Shown: piece after piece, positions 44,440 through 56,324 of the stretch
Layout: every line of letters starts with the position of its first letter
How positions within the stretch are numbered: the first letter of the stretch is position 1
Source: Acidobacteriota bacterium
Lineage (GTDB): Bacteria; Acidobacteriota; Thermoanaerobaculia; Multivoradales; Multivoraceae
Length of the DNA stretch: 62,926 bases
NCBI GenBank assembly: GCA_026707545.1
Contig: JAPOWR010000006.1
Location: forward strand, 24,001 to 86,926
Direction: 5' to 3'
Translations under genes and position numbers: made by a program
The notes under the pieces: generated by a model
The model's input: only the letters and a program-made list of their open reading frames with translations
The model's database searches: none
What the model was told of the DNA's origin: nothing

Positions 44440-47073
44440 TTAGCTCAAGCTCTCTTCGAGGTACCGCTCGGCGGCCGCGAAGGCCGGCAGCAGGTTCTCG
44501 GCCCGGCCCCCCGCCTGGGCGAAGTCACGGCGGCCGCCGCCGCTGCCCGAGATCGCGGAACCCATCGCGCGGGCGACCGCCGCGGCGTCGACCCGATCCT
44601 GGAGGTCCCTGGTCACCGAGGCGACGAGCTTCACCTTGCCCTCGTCCCGCGCGCCCAGCACGACGACCCCCGAGCCGAGTCGACTCCGGAGCACGTCGGC
44701 CAGACTGCGCAGTTCACCGACGTTCGAGGCGGGCACTTCGCGCAGGACGACGTCGACGCCCCCGATCGAGCGGGCTTCGCCGTCACCGGATTGTCCCCGC
44801 TCCGCCTTGCCGTCGCCGGCCAGTAGCCCGAGGCGGAGCTGGGAGAGCTCCTTCTCCGCGGCCCGCAAGCGCTCCTTGAGCGCCCGCACCTCCGCCGCGG
44901 CCTCGTCTCCCGACGCGCCGAGTTCCGCCTCCAGCGCGCCCAGCAGGTGGGCCTGGCTCCGGTGCAGGCGGTCGGCGCGGTCGCCCGCGAGCGCCTCGAT
45001 GCGGCGCACCCCCGCGGCCACGCCGCGCTCCCCGACCAGAGTCACCGCGCCGATCTCGCCCGTGTTTAGAACGTGACAGCCACCGCAGAGTTCGAGACTG
45101 AACCCGGGGACCTCGACCGTCCGGACCCGGTCACCGTACTTCTCGCCGAACAGTGCCATCGCTCCGGCTGCCACCGCCTCGTCGTAGGAGCGCTCGCCGA
45201 TCGTAAGCGGCACCGCGCGCCGCACCCACTCGTTCACCGTGTCCTCGATCGCCTGGTGCTGCTCTTCCGTCACCGGAGCGCCGTGGGTGAAGTCGAAGCG
45301 CAGCCGGTCCGGATGGACCAGGGAGCCAGCCTGGCGCACTCCCGCGCCCAGATGCTGGCGCAGAGCGGCATGCAGGAGGTGGGTCGCGGTGTGGTGGCGC
45401 TGGGCCGACTCCCTGCGTTCGCGGTCGACCTCGAGCTCGACCCGTGCGTCCTCCTCGAGTTCACCATCGACGACCTCGATTCGATGCACGATGCGGCCGC
45501 CGTCGCGGAAGGTATCGAGAACCCGCGCCTTGCCGCCGTTCCACTCCACCAGACCCACGTCTCCGACCTGTCCTCCGGCCTCCGCGTAGAACGGGGTGCG
45601 GTCGAACACGACGAAGCCCTCGGCGGTCACCTGACGGGCCGGTTCGCCGTCGCCGGACGCGATGGCAACGGTTCGCGCCTCCGTTTCCAGATCGCTGTAC
45701 CCGACGAACGGGGACTCGACGCGCGGACCCAGACCCGAGAACTCGAACCGGGCCGGCATGACGGCCGCCGTCACCCGCCGCGACCGCTCCCGCTGCTCGG
45801 CAAGCGCCGCCTCGAAGCCGGCCTCGTCGATCCTGAACTGCTCCTCCTCGGCGATCTCCCGCACCGTCTCGATCGGCAGGCCGAACGTGTCGTAGAGACG
45901 GAACGTCGCCTCGCCGTCGAGCACGGAACGGCCCTCGGCCCGCGCCTCCTCGATCGCCTGCTGGACCTTGCCGGCCCCGACCGCGACCGTCTCCAGGAAC
46001 CGGTTCTCCTCGGCCGTGATCGTCGCCGACGACGGCTCGCGGGCCTTCTCGAGCTCCGCGTAGTGACCGGCGAAGGCCTCTTCGAGCGACGGCAGCAGCG
46101 ACGCCATGAACGGCTCCTCGAAGCCGAGCTTCATGCCGTGGCGAGAGGCCCGGCGGAGGAGGCGCCGCAACACGTAGCCGCGGCCCTCGTTGCTCGGCAG
46201 CACCCCGTCGGCGAGAAGGAAGCCGACCGCACGCAGGTGGTCGGCGACTACCCGCATCGACACGTCCGAGTCCGGATCGCGGCCGTACTCGCTCCCCGCC
46301 GCTCCGGCCACAGCATCCAGGATCGAGCCGAACAGGTCCGTGTCGTAGTTGGAGTCCACCCCCTGGAGTACCGCCGCCACCCGCTCCAGGCCGGCGCCGG
46401 TGTCGATCGAGGGGTCGGGTAGCGGCTCGCTCCGGCCATCTTCGTGGCGCTCGAACTGCATGAAGACCAGGTTCCAGATCTCGAGATAGCGCCCCGAACC
46501 CTCTCCCTCGTCCCAGCCCACCTCGGGAAGGTCCGGCGCCGTGTCGACGAAGATCTCGCTGCACGGGCCGCAGGGGCCGGTGTCGCCCATGGCCCAGAAG
46601 TTGTCCTTCTCACCGCAGCGCAGCACCCGCTCGGGCGGCAGGCCGGAGATCCGCAACCACAGGTCCTCGGCCTCGTCGTCCTGCTCGAACACCGTGGCGA
46701 AGAGGTGCTCCGGCTTGAGGCCCCAGGGCCCGGTCACCAGTTCCCAGGCCGAAGCGATCGCCTCTTCCTTGAAGTAGTCGCCGAAGGAGAAGTTCCCCAG
46801 CATCTCGAAGAACGTGTGATGGCGGGGACTCGGCCCGACGTTCTCCAGGTCGTTGTGCTTTCCCGACACCCGAAGACACTTCTGGGAGGTCACCGCGCGG
46901 GGCGAATCCGGCTGCTCCAGCCCGAGGAAGTAGTTCTTGAACTGGACCATGCCGGCGTTCGTGAACAGCAGGGTCGGGTCGTCACGCGGGACCAGCGGCG
47001 AACTCGCCACCTCCGCGTGCCCGCGGCCGGCGTAGAAGTCGATGAAGCTGCGCCTGATATCCCGACTCAACAT
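44440..47073 (-). CDS. alaS: Alanyl-tRNA synthetase
   Basis: Class II synthetase for tRNA-Ala. 877 residues: catalytic domain (FIDFYAGRGHAEVASSPLVP, LLFTNAGMVQFKNYFLG), editing domain with zinc ligands in HTATHLLHAAL and CGGCHVLNTGEIG, and a C-terminal DHHA1-type region (GSGGGRRDFAQAGG). The ATG overlaps the last 7 bases of recX, preserving the common recX-alaS pairing. Confidence 0.97.
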   Translation of the reverse strand: MLSRDIRRSFIDFYAGRGHAEVASSPLVPRDDPTLLFTNAGMVQFKNYFLGLEQPDSPRAVTSQKCLRVSGKHNDLENVGPSPRHHTFFEMLGNFSFGDYFKEEAIASAWELVTGPWGLKPEHLFATVFEQDDEAEDLWLRISGLPPERVLRCGEKDNFWAMGDTGPCGPCSEIFVDTAPDLPEVGWDEGEGSGRYLEIWNLVFMQFERHEDGRSEPLPDPSIDTGAGLERVAAVLQGVDSNYDTDLFGSILDAVAGAAGSEYGRDPDSDVSMRVVADHLRAVGFLLADGVLPSNEGRGYVLRRLLRRASRHGMKLGFEEPFMASLLPSLEEAFAGHYAELEKAREPSSATITAEENRFLETVAVGAGKVQQAIEEARAEGRSVLDGEATFRLYDTFGLPIETVREIAEEEQFRIDEAGFEAALAEQRERSRRVTAAVMPARFEFSGLGPRVESPFVGYSDLETEARTVAIASGDGEPARQVTAEGFVVFDRTPFYAEAGGQVGDVGLVEWNGGKARVLDTFRDGGRIVHRIEVVDGELEEDARVELEVDRERRESAQRHHTATHLLHAALRQHLGAGVRQAGSLVHPDRLRFDFTHGAPVTEEQHQAIEDTVNEWVRRAVPLTIGERSYDEAVAAGAMALFGEKYGDRVRTVEVPGFSLELCGGCHVLNTGEIGAVTLVGERGVAAGVRRIEALAGDRADRLHRSQAHLLGALEAELGASGDEAAAEVRALKERLRAAEKELSQLRLGLLAGDGKAERGQSGDGEARSIGGVDVVLREVPASNVGELRSLADVLRSRLGSGVVVLGARDEGKVKLVASVTRDLQDRVDAAAVARAMGSAISGSGGGRRDFAQAGGRAENLLPAFAAAERYLEESLS

Positions 47074-47612
47074 GAGTTGTGACTCCGCACCCGTGCCTCC
47101 CCGGCCGCGTCATCGGCCGAGTCGAACAGGACGGCGCCAATAGTACGGGGAGCGAAGCCGCGACGCTCGAGGTGCCGGGCCAGGGCGGCGGCGTCGCGCG
47201 ACGGATGGGACGAGCGCCAGCGCGCGGCCACCGACCCCGCCCGCTCCAGTTCGTCCTCGTCGCCCACGTGCTCGAGGGCGGCACCGGCCGCCGAAGGGTC
47301 GGCCCCCCGCCGCCTCAGGTCGAGTTCGAGCCGCCGCCGGCCGTAGCCGCGGCGCTGAAGCGAGCGCACGAGCATGTTGGCGGCCTCCTGCTCGTTCAGG
47401 AAGCCGCCCGCGGTCAGACGTTCCATCGCTCCTTCGATTTCCACGTCCGGATAGCCGCGGCGGGCAAGCTTCATCCGCAGTTCGGCTGCGAAGTGCATCC
47501 GCCGCGCGAGCAGGTCCAGTCCCCTGTCGTAGGCCGACCTGGGGTTCCGCTCCCGTTTCGATCTGGACTTCCGCACCTGGTCCTCCGTTGGTCCGGAGAC
47601 TAGCGCCGTCAC
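47067..47612 (-). CDS. recX: Regulatory protein RecX
   Basis: Modulates RecA filaments. 181 residues, GTG start overlapping the rsmE stop (GTGA). Several three-helix RecX repeats are visible (AYDRGLDLLARRMHFAAELRMKLARRGY; LTAGGFLNEQEAANMLVRSLQRRGYGRRRLELDLRRRG). The first residues are a basic tail. recA is not in the window, so the gene is unlinked from recA but linked to alaS. Confidence 0.9.
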   Translation of the reverse strand: MTALVSGPTEDQVRKSRSKRERNPRSAYDRGLDLLARRMHFAAELRMKLARRGYPDVEIEGAMERLTAGGFLNEQEAANMLVRSLQRRGYGRRRLELDLRRRGADPSAAGAALEHVGDEDELERAGSVAARWRSSHPSRDAAALARHLERRGFAPRTIGAVLFDSADDAAGEARVRSHNSC

Positions 47613-48289
47613 GACCCGCAGAGAGCCACGGCGACCGCGGCGACCGCCGCGGTCTCGGTCCGCAGGACGCGCGGGCCAAGCCCGGCCAGAGTCGCTCCCC
47701 GGTCAGTGAACCACGCGATCTCCGCTTCGCTGAAGCCCCCTTCCGGGCCGATCACGAGGGTCCGGGCAGCGCTGACCGCTGAACGTGCTGTCCCGGCGCT
47801 CGGATGGAGCACGGTCGCTCCCGCAAGGTCACCGGCTTCCTCCAGCGGGACCGGCGCGCCGATCCGCGGCAGCCAGGCGCCTCCGCTCTGTTCCAGCGCG
47901 GACTTGGCGACCCGCCTCTGCCGGTCGAGAGCGCGCGCTGTGAAGGCGCGGCTCGTGCGCTCCGAGACGAACCACTGCAGCTTTCTCACTCCGAGTTCGG
48001 TCGCCTTCTCCACCAGCCACACCGCCCGCTCGGGACGCACCACCGAGACGAGCAGCGTCAGGCGCCGGGCCGGCTCGAAGGTCGGGGCCGGTCCCTCGAG
48101 GTCCAGCCGTGCCCGTTCGGCCTCCACACCGCCGACGACCGACCAGCGGGCGCCACCCCGACCGTCGACGAGCCGCACCCGGTCACCCACCTTGAGGCGA
48201 CGCGCCCGGAACAGGTGCCGGTAGTCGTCCCCCTCGATCTCGACCGCGTCGCGGTCGAGATCGTCGCCGGCGACCAGCAGGTGGATCAT
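47609..48289 (-). CDS. rsmE: 16S rRNA (uracil1498-N3)-methyltransferase RsmE
   Basis: SAM-dependent SPOUT methyltransferase acting on the 30S subunit. 226 residues from the ATG at 48287-48289 (MIHLLVAGDDLD). An N-terminal PUA-like domain is followed by VVRPERAVWLVEKATELGV and the knot motifs LVIGPEGGFSEAEIAWF and LGPRVLRTETAAVAA. The frame extended to 48532 lies within dnaJ and is rejected. It begins 13 bases after dnaJ, a common arrangement. Confidence 0.95.
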   Translation of the reverse strand: MIHLLVAGDDLDRDAVEIEGDDYRHLFRARRLKVGDRVRLVDGRGGARWSVVGGVEAERARLDLEGPAPTFEPARRLTLLVSVVRPERAVWLVEKATELGVRKLQWFVSERTSRAFTARALDRQRRVAKSALEQSGGAWLPRIGAPVPLEEAGDLAGATVLHPSAGTARSAVSAARTLVIGPEGGFSEAEIAWFTDRGATLAGLGPRVLRTETAAVAAVAVALCGS

Positions 48290-48302
48290 GGGCCGCTCCA
48301 GC

Positions 48303-49475
48303 TCAGGCCTCGGACGTCCTCTTGCCCTCGCCCGCCCCGGGCCTGCCCTTCTGGCCGGATCCCGAGAAGAAGGCCACGACCCGATCGAACACGCTCCGCG
48401 CCTCGCGAATCGTGGCGCCGCTGTCCTCGTCCAGCTCGGCCAGGGCGCGCAGATGTTCGAGTTCCCGTTCCGACAGATCCCTGGGCGCCGGCACCTGGAG
48501 CAGCACTTCGACGATGTGATCTCCACGTCCACGGCCGTCGACGCGGGGAATGCCCTGGGACCTGAGAACGAAGGTGGACCCGTGCGTCGTAGCCGGCGGC
48601 ACCTCCAGGCTCGAGGTGCCGTGGAGCGTTTCGACTTCCATCGCGCAGCCGAGCACCGCCTGTGGGAAGCGTATGCTGACCGAACTCAGCACATCCGTGC
48701 CGCGGCGCACGAAGCGCTCGTGCGGTGCGACCTCGATCACGACGTAGAGATCTCCCGGCGGGCCGCCCTGGCGACCGTGCTCGCCCTCGCCCGGGAGGCG
48801 CAGCCGGGAACCTGTATCCACGCCGGCCGGAACGCGGACCTGGATCGAGCGCTGCCGCTCGGTCAACCCCCGACCCCTGCAGCCCGTGCAGGGATCCCGG
48901 ATCACCGTGCCCGCGCCCCGGCAGTCGGGACACGTACGCGCCACCGAGAAGAAGCCCTGGCTGTACTGGACCTGGCCGCGGCCGGCGCAGACGCGGCAGG
49001 CGGTCGGACCCGATCCCGGCGCCGCGCCGCTCCCGCCGCAGGTGTCGCAGTGCTCCAGCCGCGGAATGCGCAGCTTGGGTTCCGTGCCGAAGGCCGCCTC
49101 CTCGAAGGACAGGCGTAGGTCGTACCGCAGGTCCGCTCCGGACCGCCGGCGCGTGCGGCCGGCCCGGTTTCCGAAGATGTCGCCGAAGCCGAAGACGTCG
49201 CCGAGGATGTCCGAGAAGTCGGCGAAGATCGTCGGATCGAACCCGCCGCCCGACGGCGACGCCTGGTGGCCGAAGCGGTCGTAACGGCGCCGTTTCTCCG
49301 CATCGGAGAGCACGGCGTACGCCTCTGCCGCCTCCTTGAACTTCTCCTCCGCGGCGCCGTCGTCCGGATTCCGGTCCGGGTGGTAGCGCACAGCCAGCTT
49401 GCGATACGCCGACTTGATCTCCTGCAGGTTGGCGGAGCGCTCGAGGCCCAGGACCTCGTAGTAGTCACGCGGCAT
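48303..49475 (-). CDS. dnaJ: Chaperone protein DnaJ
   Basis: Co-chaperone that delivers substrates to DnaK and stimulates its ATPase. 390 residues: J domain with YHPDRNPDD (HPD present), Gly/Phe-rich region (FGFGDIFGN), four zinc repeats (CDTCGGSG, CRVCAGRG, CPDCRGAG, CTGCRGRG) and a C-terminal substrate-binding domain. It lies 6 bases after grpE. dnaK is not in this cluster. Confidence 0.96.
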   Translation of the reverse strand: MPRDYYEVLGLERSANLQEIKSAYRKLAVRYHPDRNPDDGAAEEKFKEAAEAYAVLSDAEKRRRYDRFGHQASPSGGGFDPTIFADFSDILGDVFGFGDIFGNRAGRTRRRSGADLRYDLRLSFEEAAFGTEPKLRIPRLEHCDTCGGSGAAPGSGPTACRVCAGRGQVQYSQGFFSVARTCPDCRGAGTVIRDPCTGCRGRGLTERQRSIQVRVPAGVDTGSRLRLPGEGEHGRQGGPPGDLYVVIEVAPHERFVRRGTDVLSSVSIRFPQAVLGCAMEVETLHGTSSLEVPPATTHGSTFVLRSQGIPRVDGRGRGDHIVEVLLQVPAPRDLSERELEHLRALAELDEDSGATIREARSVFDRVVAFFSGSGQKGRPGAGEGKRTSEA

Positions 49476-49481
49476 GGTGGC

Positions 49482-50144
49482 CTATGCGCCGCCGCCCGCG
49501 GCGTCCGACTCGGCCGCGGGGCCGTCCGGCGCGTCGATTCCATCCGGCGGCGCGCCCTCCGGAGCCACCGGGGCAGCCGGCATCGCGACCCGGACCATGG
49601 CCGCGCGCAGCAGCGCCGACCGCATCGTGTAACCCCTCTGCAGTTCCTGAACAACCGTGGGCTCGTCGACGTCGGCGCTCTCCTCCCGCGCGACTGCCTC
49701 GTGGAGATTGGGATCGAAGACGGCGTTCAGGCTCTCCACCGGTTCGACATCGAAGCGGCGCAGGAGATCCCCCATCTGCCGGCGGATCATCTCCACGCCG
49801 GCGCGGAAGTCGTCGGCCGCGGCTTCGGACCCAAGCGCCCGATCGAGATTGTCGACCACCTCCAGGAACTCCCGCAGCGGGGCGGACAGGTAGCTCGTCC
49901 GCAACTGCTGGCGCTCGCGGTCCATCCGCTTGCGCTGGTTGTCCAGGTCGGCCAGAGCCCGCAGCAGCCGCTCCCGGGTCGCCGACAGCTCTTCCTGGAG
50001 CTGGTCAAGGGCGCCGGGCGGAGCGCCGTCCTCCCCCGCCACCGACTCAAGCAGTTGGCCCTCGGCGGACGCACCGGCTTCCGCCTCGCTGCTCTCCTGT
50101 GCGGGAACCTGACTCTCAGGTCCCTCCTTCGGCTCAACTGTCAT
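49482..50144 (-). CDS. grpE: Nucleotide exchange factor GrpE
   Basis: Releases ADP from DnaK. 220 residues: acidic disordered N terminus, long coiled coil (about 45-110, LDQLQEELSATRERLLRALADLDNQ region), and the beta-wing domain ending in HEAVAREESADVDEPTVVQELQRGYTM. The C terminus has an extra 30-residue Pro/Ala/Asp tail. It follows hrcA by 14 bases and precedes dnaJ. Confidence 0.95.
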   Translation of the reverse strand: MTVEPKEGPESQVPAQESSEAEAGASAEGQLLESVAGEDGAPPGALDQLQEELSATRERLLRALADLDNQRKRMDRERQQLRTSYLSAPLREFLEVVDNLDRALGSEAAADDFRAGVEMIRRQMGDLLRRFDVEPVESLNAVFDPNLHEAVAREESADVDEPTVVQELQRGYTMRSALLRAAMVRVAMPAAPVAPEGAPPDGIDAPDGPAAESDAAGGGA

Positions 50145-50158
50145 GCCTCACGCTCCGG

Positions 50159-51199
50159 TTACAAGCCGCCGGCCAGGACCTCGGACAGACGTTCACCCAG
50201 GTAGTTCACCAGCGGCACCATGCGCGGGTACTCCATGCGCGCCGGCCCCACCACCGCGATCGATCCGCTGACCCCGTCTCCGGCACGGTAGCCGCGGACG
50301 ACGAGGCCGAAACCGAGTTCCTCTGTCAGCCGCGAATCCTGGCCAAGCACCACGCGCACGCCATCCGCGTCCAGACAGCGGTTCAGCAGGCCGGCCAGGC
50401 GGGCGCGCTCCGCGAACATCTGGAACATGCCTTCGATCCGGGCCATGTTCGGCGACGCATCGAACAGGCTGTGCGTTCCGTCGACGACGAGAGAGGGCGC
50501 GTGGCCCATGTTCATTCCGTCCCGGGCAAGTTCGATCGCACGGCGCAGCATCTCGTCGAGACGGGCCCGCTCGTCGCTCATCATGCGCAGCAGTTCCTCG
50601 CGGATCTCGAACAGGCTCCGCCCGGCGTAGTTCTCCGTCAGGTAGTTCGAGATGCGCACAAGCTCTTCGCGCGGAATCAGTTCGTCCGTGACGACCAGCT
50701 TGTTCTCCACGAACCCGTTCTCCGCCACGACCACGCAGAGCATCTTGCGGCCGCTCAGCGGCACGAACTCGATCGCCCTCATCACCGCGGCGCCGAGAGC
50801 GGGGGTGAGCACGACGCCCACGTGGTGGGAGAGCTGGGAAAGCAGCTTGGAGGTCTCCTCGGTCAACTCCTTTCCGGTGCCCCTCGCGGTCTGCAGCCGA
50901 TCGTCGATCAACCGGCGATCGTCGTCGCTGACCTTCTCGGCCGGCATCAGGTCGTCGATGAAGAGATGAAAGCCGGCCTCGGTCGGCAGCCGGCCCGCCG
51001 AAACGTGGGGCTGGCGCAGGTATCCCATGTCCTCCAGATCGGCCATCACGTTGCGGATCGTGGCCGCGGACAGCTGAATCTGCCGGTCCTTCGCGACCCG
51101 ACGGGAAGACACGGGTTCGCCGGACGACAGGTACGTCGCGATCACCTCGCGCAGGATCTCCCGGTCGCGCTCGCTGAGTTGGTCGCCGACGCGGCTCAT
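50159..51199 (-). CDS. hrcA: Heat-inducible transcription repressor HrcA
   Basis: Repressor of heat-shock operons. 346 residues: N-terminal winged helix (LSERDREILREVIATYLSSGEPVSS, LSAATIRNVMADLEDMGYL, HVSAGRLPTEAGF), a GAF-like domain and the C-terminal NYLGERLSEVL. It heads the hrcA-grpE-dnaJ run. I looked for its usual CIRCE operator (TTAGCACTC-N9-GAGTGCTAA) upstream and did not find one; a 16-base palindrome lies at the centre of the divergent gap instead. Confidence 0.95.
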   Translation of the reverse strand: MSRVGDQLSERDREILREVIATYLSSGEPVSSRRVAKDRQIQLSAATIRNVMADLEDMGYLRQPHVSAGRLPTEAGFHLFIDDLMPAEKVSDDDRRLIDDRLQTARGTGKELTEETSKLLSQLSHHVGVVLTPALGAAVMRAIEFVPLSGRKMLCVVVAENGFVENKLVVTDELIPREELVRISNYLTENYAGRSLFEIREELLRMMSDERARLDEMLRRAIELARDGMNMGHAPSLVVDGTHSLFDASPNMARIEGMFQMFAERARLAGLLNRCLDADGVRVVLGQDSRLTEELGFGLVVRGYRAGDGVSGSIAVVGPARMEYPRMVPLVNYLGERLSEVLAGGL

Positions 51200-51247
51200 A
51201 GGCCCCGCATGTTACAACGGGGAGGCGCCCTTGTTGGTAGTTTTCGG

Positions 51248-51263
51248 GCGCCGCTAGCGGCGC
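51248..51263. promoter_or_regulatory. Perfect 16-base palindrome between hrcA and nrdR
   Basis: GCGCCGCTAGCGGCGC is a perfect inverted repeat whose centre (51255.5) is within one base of the midpoint of the 110-base divergent gap between hrcA and nrdR. It could be an operator shared by both promoters or a hairpin. There is no T-run beside it. It is unlike CIRCE and unlike NrdR boxes. The high GC content makes chance palindromes more likely, so confidence is low. Confidence 0.35.
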
Positions 51264-51309
51264 GCCGCAGCGCGACGCAGGCCCGGAGTTCGGCCCGTCC
51301 GTCCGCACC

Positions 51310-51774
<465 letters not shown>

Positions 51775-51835
51775 CCCACCGCGGACCGGTCCGAAAACGT
51801 GCGCCGGCCGCCCCGCCGGCTGGTACCGTGAGGGC

Positions 51836-54207
<2,372 letters not shown>

Positions 54208-54232
<25 letters not shown>

Positions 54233-55197
54233 CCGCCTGGCTCGCGAACCTCGCCGGCTCGGGGGATCGGATCGGCGACGACGCGGCGCTGCTCGAGATC
54301 GGCGAGCGGCAACTTGCCCTGAGCGTCGACACCCAGCGAGCGAATGTCCACATTCCAACCGATCTCGATCCGGCGGCCGCGGCGCGGCGGCTGCTCGCGG
54401 TCAGCCTCTCCGACCTCGCCGCCACCGGCGCCGAACCGCGCTGGGCGCTCCTCGCGCTCGGCCTCGACGACGAGCAGAGCGCGCGACGCTTCCTGGCGGC
54501 ACTCGTTCGACGCAGCCGCCGCTACGGAATCGAGTTGATCGGCGGGGACACCGCCCGCTCCTCGTCACCGGGCCACCTGGACGCCAGCCTGACCGTGATC
54601 GGAGAAGTACCGCGAGGCAGCCATCCCCTGACCCGTGGTGCCGCCCGTGCCGGCGACGAACTCTGGGTCGGCGGCGCGGTCGGCGAGTCCGGGCTGGGGC
54701 TCGAACTGGTCAGACGGGGCGCCCGGATCGCCGGGCGCAAGGCGCGGCTGCCGGAAGGACTTCCACCGGATCTAGCCCGCACAGCCAGCCGGGTCGTGCG
54801 CCGGCACCTGGAACCTCGACCACAGCTCGAACTCGGACTGATCCTCGGCAGGCGATCTCCGACCGGAGCAGCCATCGACATCTCGGACGGCCTCGCGGTC
54901 GACGCCGGGCGGCTCTGCCTCGCGAGCGACGTCGGCTGCGTGTTCGAAGAGCCGGCGATCGCTCCACGCGCCGACGCCGGCCGGCTGGCCGCACACCTCG
55001 GCCTGGACCCGCTCGACCTCGTCCTGGGCGGCGGCGAGGACTACGTCCTCCTGTTCACGCTGCCGGCCAACGCGACCTTCAAGCACCCCGGCTGCCGGCG
55101 AATCGGCCACGTCTCAAGCAGGCCCGGCATGGGCCTGCTGAGACGGGACGGAAGCCTCGACCCCCTCTCCCAGGAGGGCTGGGATCACCTGGCCTGA
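54208..55197 (+). CDS. thiL: Thiamine-monophosphate kinase
   Basis: Phosphorylates thiamine phosphate to the active cofactor. 329 residues from the ATG at 54208, overlapping lon. GDDAALLE, SLSDLAATGAEPRWALLALGL, LIGGDTARS, AIDISDGLAVDAGRL and GGGEDYVLLFT follow the PurM-like ThiL pattern. The first Mg-binding strand reads SVDTQRANVHI rather than the common TTDxLVEGVHF, a modest divergence. It converges with the HTH gene, 3 bases between stops. The long frame to 53521 is a lon shadow. Confidence 0.9.
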
Positions 55198-55200
55198 GGG

Positions 55201-56118
55201 CTAGCGGTCGGCTCTGAGCGTGATCGTGATCGGCTGCTCCAGCTTCTTCAGCACCTGACTGACCTGGGCCTCGAGCGCTGCCAGGCGGGCCTCGACGCTG
55301 CTCGCCGCCGCGGCCGGCGCGGCCTTTCTCCGCGGCCGGGCCTTCCGCGCCTTCCGCCTCTTCGCCGGCGCCGCTGCCTCGACCTTCATCTTCGGTTTCC
55401 GACCCCGCTTGCTCTTGGACCGGATCTCACGGAACACATCCACCGCTTCCGGGTGGTAGCGGCGCTTCCTGCCCTCGCCCTCGTGCGGAATCCGGTCCCC
55501 ATGCAACTTCATGTAGCGCTGCAGGGTCGGGCCCGAGATCCCGGTCTGCTGCCGAATCGCGGTCAGCGTCAGAAGCTTCGGTGCCGGTGCGCTTGGGGGA
55601 GCGGCCTTGGCGCGCGCCTTCCGCCGCCTTGCCGGCGCCTTGGCCTTCGGGGCAGCCTTTGCCTTGGGTTTCCGGCCCGGCCTGCTCTCCGCCCGAAGCT
55701 GCCGGAAGACCGCGACCGAATCCGGATGGTAACGGCGTTTGCGGCCCTCACCCTCATGCGGAATCCGATCACCGAACAACTTCACGTACCGTTGCAGGGT
55801 CGGATAGGAGATGCCGGTCTGCTTGCCGATACTCGAAAGGGTCAGCAGGCCGGTCCCGGACGCGGCAGTCTTCGCGGGCTTCCTGGCACCCCGCTTGCGA
55901 CCGCCACCGCGGCGTTTCGAGACCCGTTCCTTCTTCAACTGGTTGAACACCTTGACGGCCCCGACCGTGTATCGCTGCTTTCGTCCTTCGCCCTCCGACG
56001 GGATTCGATCCTGGTACAGCTTCTTGTAGCGCTGCGCCGTCGCCATCGAGACGTTCGACCGGCGAGCCACCTCACCCAATGTCAAGAGCTTCTTCCTTCC
56101 AGCAGCCGCTGCACTCAC
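55201..56118 (-). CDS. Triple MerR-like HTH protein with AT-hook-like linkers
   Basis: 305 residues, GTG start (56116-56118). Three copies of a 54-residue MerR-type winged-helix module lie at about 11-64, 91-144 and 182-235; each has LLTL..I/V....SxxTxQRY.KL..DRIP.EGEGRK.RY...AV.VF. Copies 2 and 3 are much closer to each other than to copy 1. Linkers are Lys/Arg/Ala-rich with AT-hook-like RPGRKPK and KRGRKPK. Residues 275-293 form a short coiled coil (VEARLAALEAQVSQVLKKLE), suggesting oligomerisation. It is likely a DNA-bridging or nucleoid-associated protein, or a regulator. It follows the sigma-54-type regulator by about 206 bases on the same strand. I know no named family with this layout. 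Confidence 0.85.
   Translation of the reverse strand: MSAAAAGRKKLLTLGEVARRSNVSMATAQRYKKLYQDRIPSEGEGRKQRYTVGAVKVFNQLKKERVSKRRGGGRKRGARKPAKTAASGTGLLTLSSIGKQTGISYPTLQRYVKLFGDRIPHEGEGRKRRYHPDSVAVFRQLRAESRPGRKPKAKAAPKAKAPARRRKARAKAAPPSAPAPKLLTLTAIRQQTGISGPTLQRYMKLHGDRIPHEGEGRKRRYHPEAVDVFREIRSKSKRGRKPKMKVEAAAPAKRRKARKARPRRKAAPAAAASSVEARLAALEAQVSQVLKKLEQPITITLRADR
55414..56088 (-). repeat. Three diverged coding repeats (HTH modules) within the 55201-56118 gene
   Basis: Units of about 162 bases at 55927-56088, 55687-55848 and 55414-55575, each encoding one MerR-like module and separated by basic linkers. DNA similarity between the second and third units is evident around the sequence encoding DRIPHEGEGRKRRYHP, indicating duplication of one module inside the gene. 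Confidence 0.85.
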
Positions 56119-56324
56119 TTCAGCACCCCCTCATGTCGAGCTTCGTTACTTGTCCGCTGTTCCCTCTCAGGGAACGACGATCCGTCTCCGCTCGACCATA
56201 GCAGAACATCACGGCGAACCCGTGTCGCATCGACGAATCCCTCTCCTTTCGATTCTGCAGATCTTCAGGAAAGAGGAAACGGCAGCAAACGGCGCGCGAA
56301 CCTAGCAAGAGAAACCGGGGTCCG
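56119..56324. other. 206-base intergenic region, longest in the window
   Basis: Less GC-rich than its surroundings, with A/T-rich patches (for example AGGAAAGAGGAAAC near 56268-56280). It should hold the promoter and leader of the triple-HTH gene. A TATGGT on the minus strand near 56196-56201 could be a -10, but I see no matching -35. GAGGGGG just before the GTG start is a possible ribosome site. A 62-codon frame here has no coding character. No RNA gene recognised. Confidence 0.5.

Noticed and set aside
51200..51309. Search for a CIRCE element upstream of hrcA
   Set aside because: No TTAGCACTC/GAGTGCTAA pair, even allowing several mismatches by eye.
55414..56088. Repeats considered as a CRISPR-like or satellite array
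   Set aside because: The units are 162-base in-frame protein modules with diverged linkers, not short repeats with unique spacers.
56120..56308. 62-codon minus-strand frame between the regulator and the triple-HTH gene
   Set aside because: No ribosome site, no recognisable composition, and it ends just before the HTH start; more likely leader DNA.
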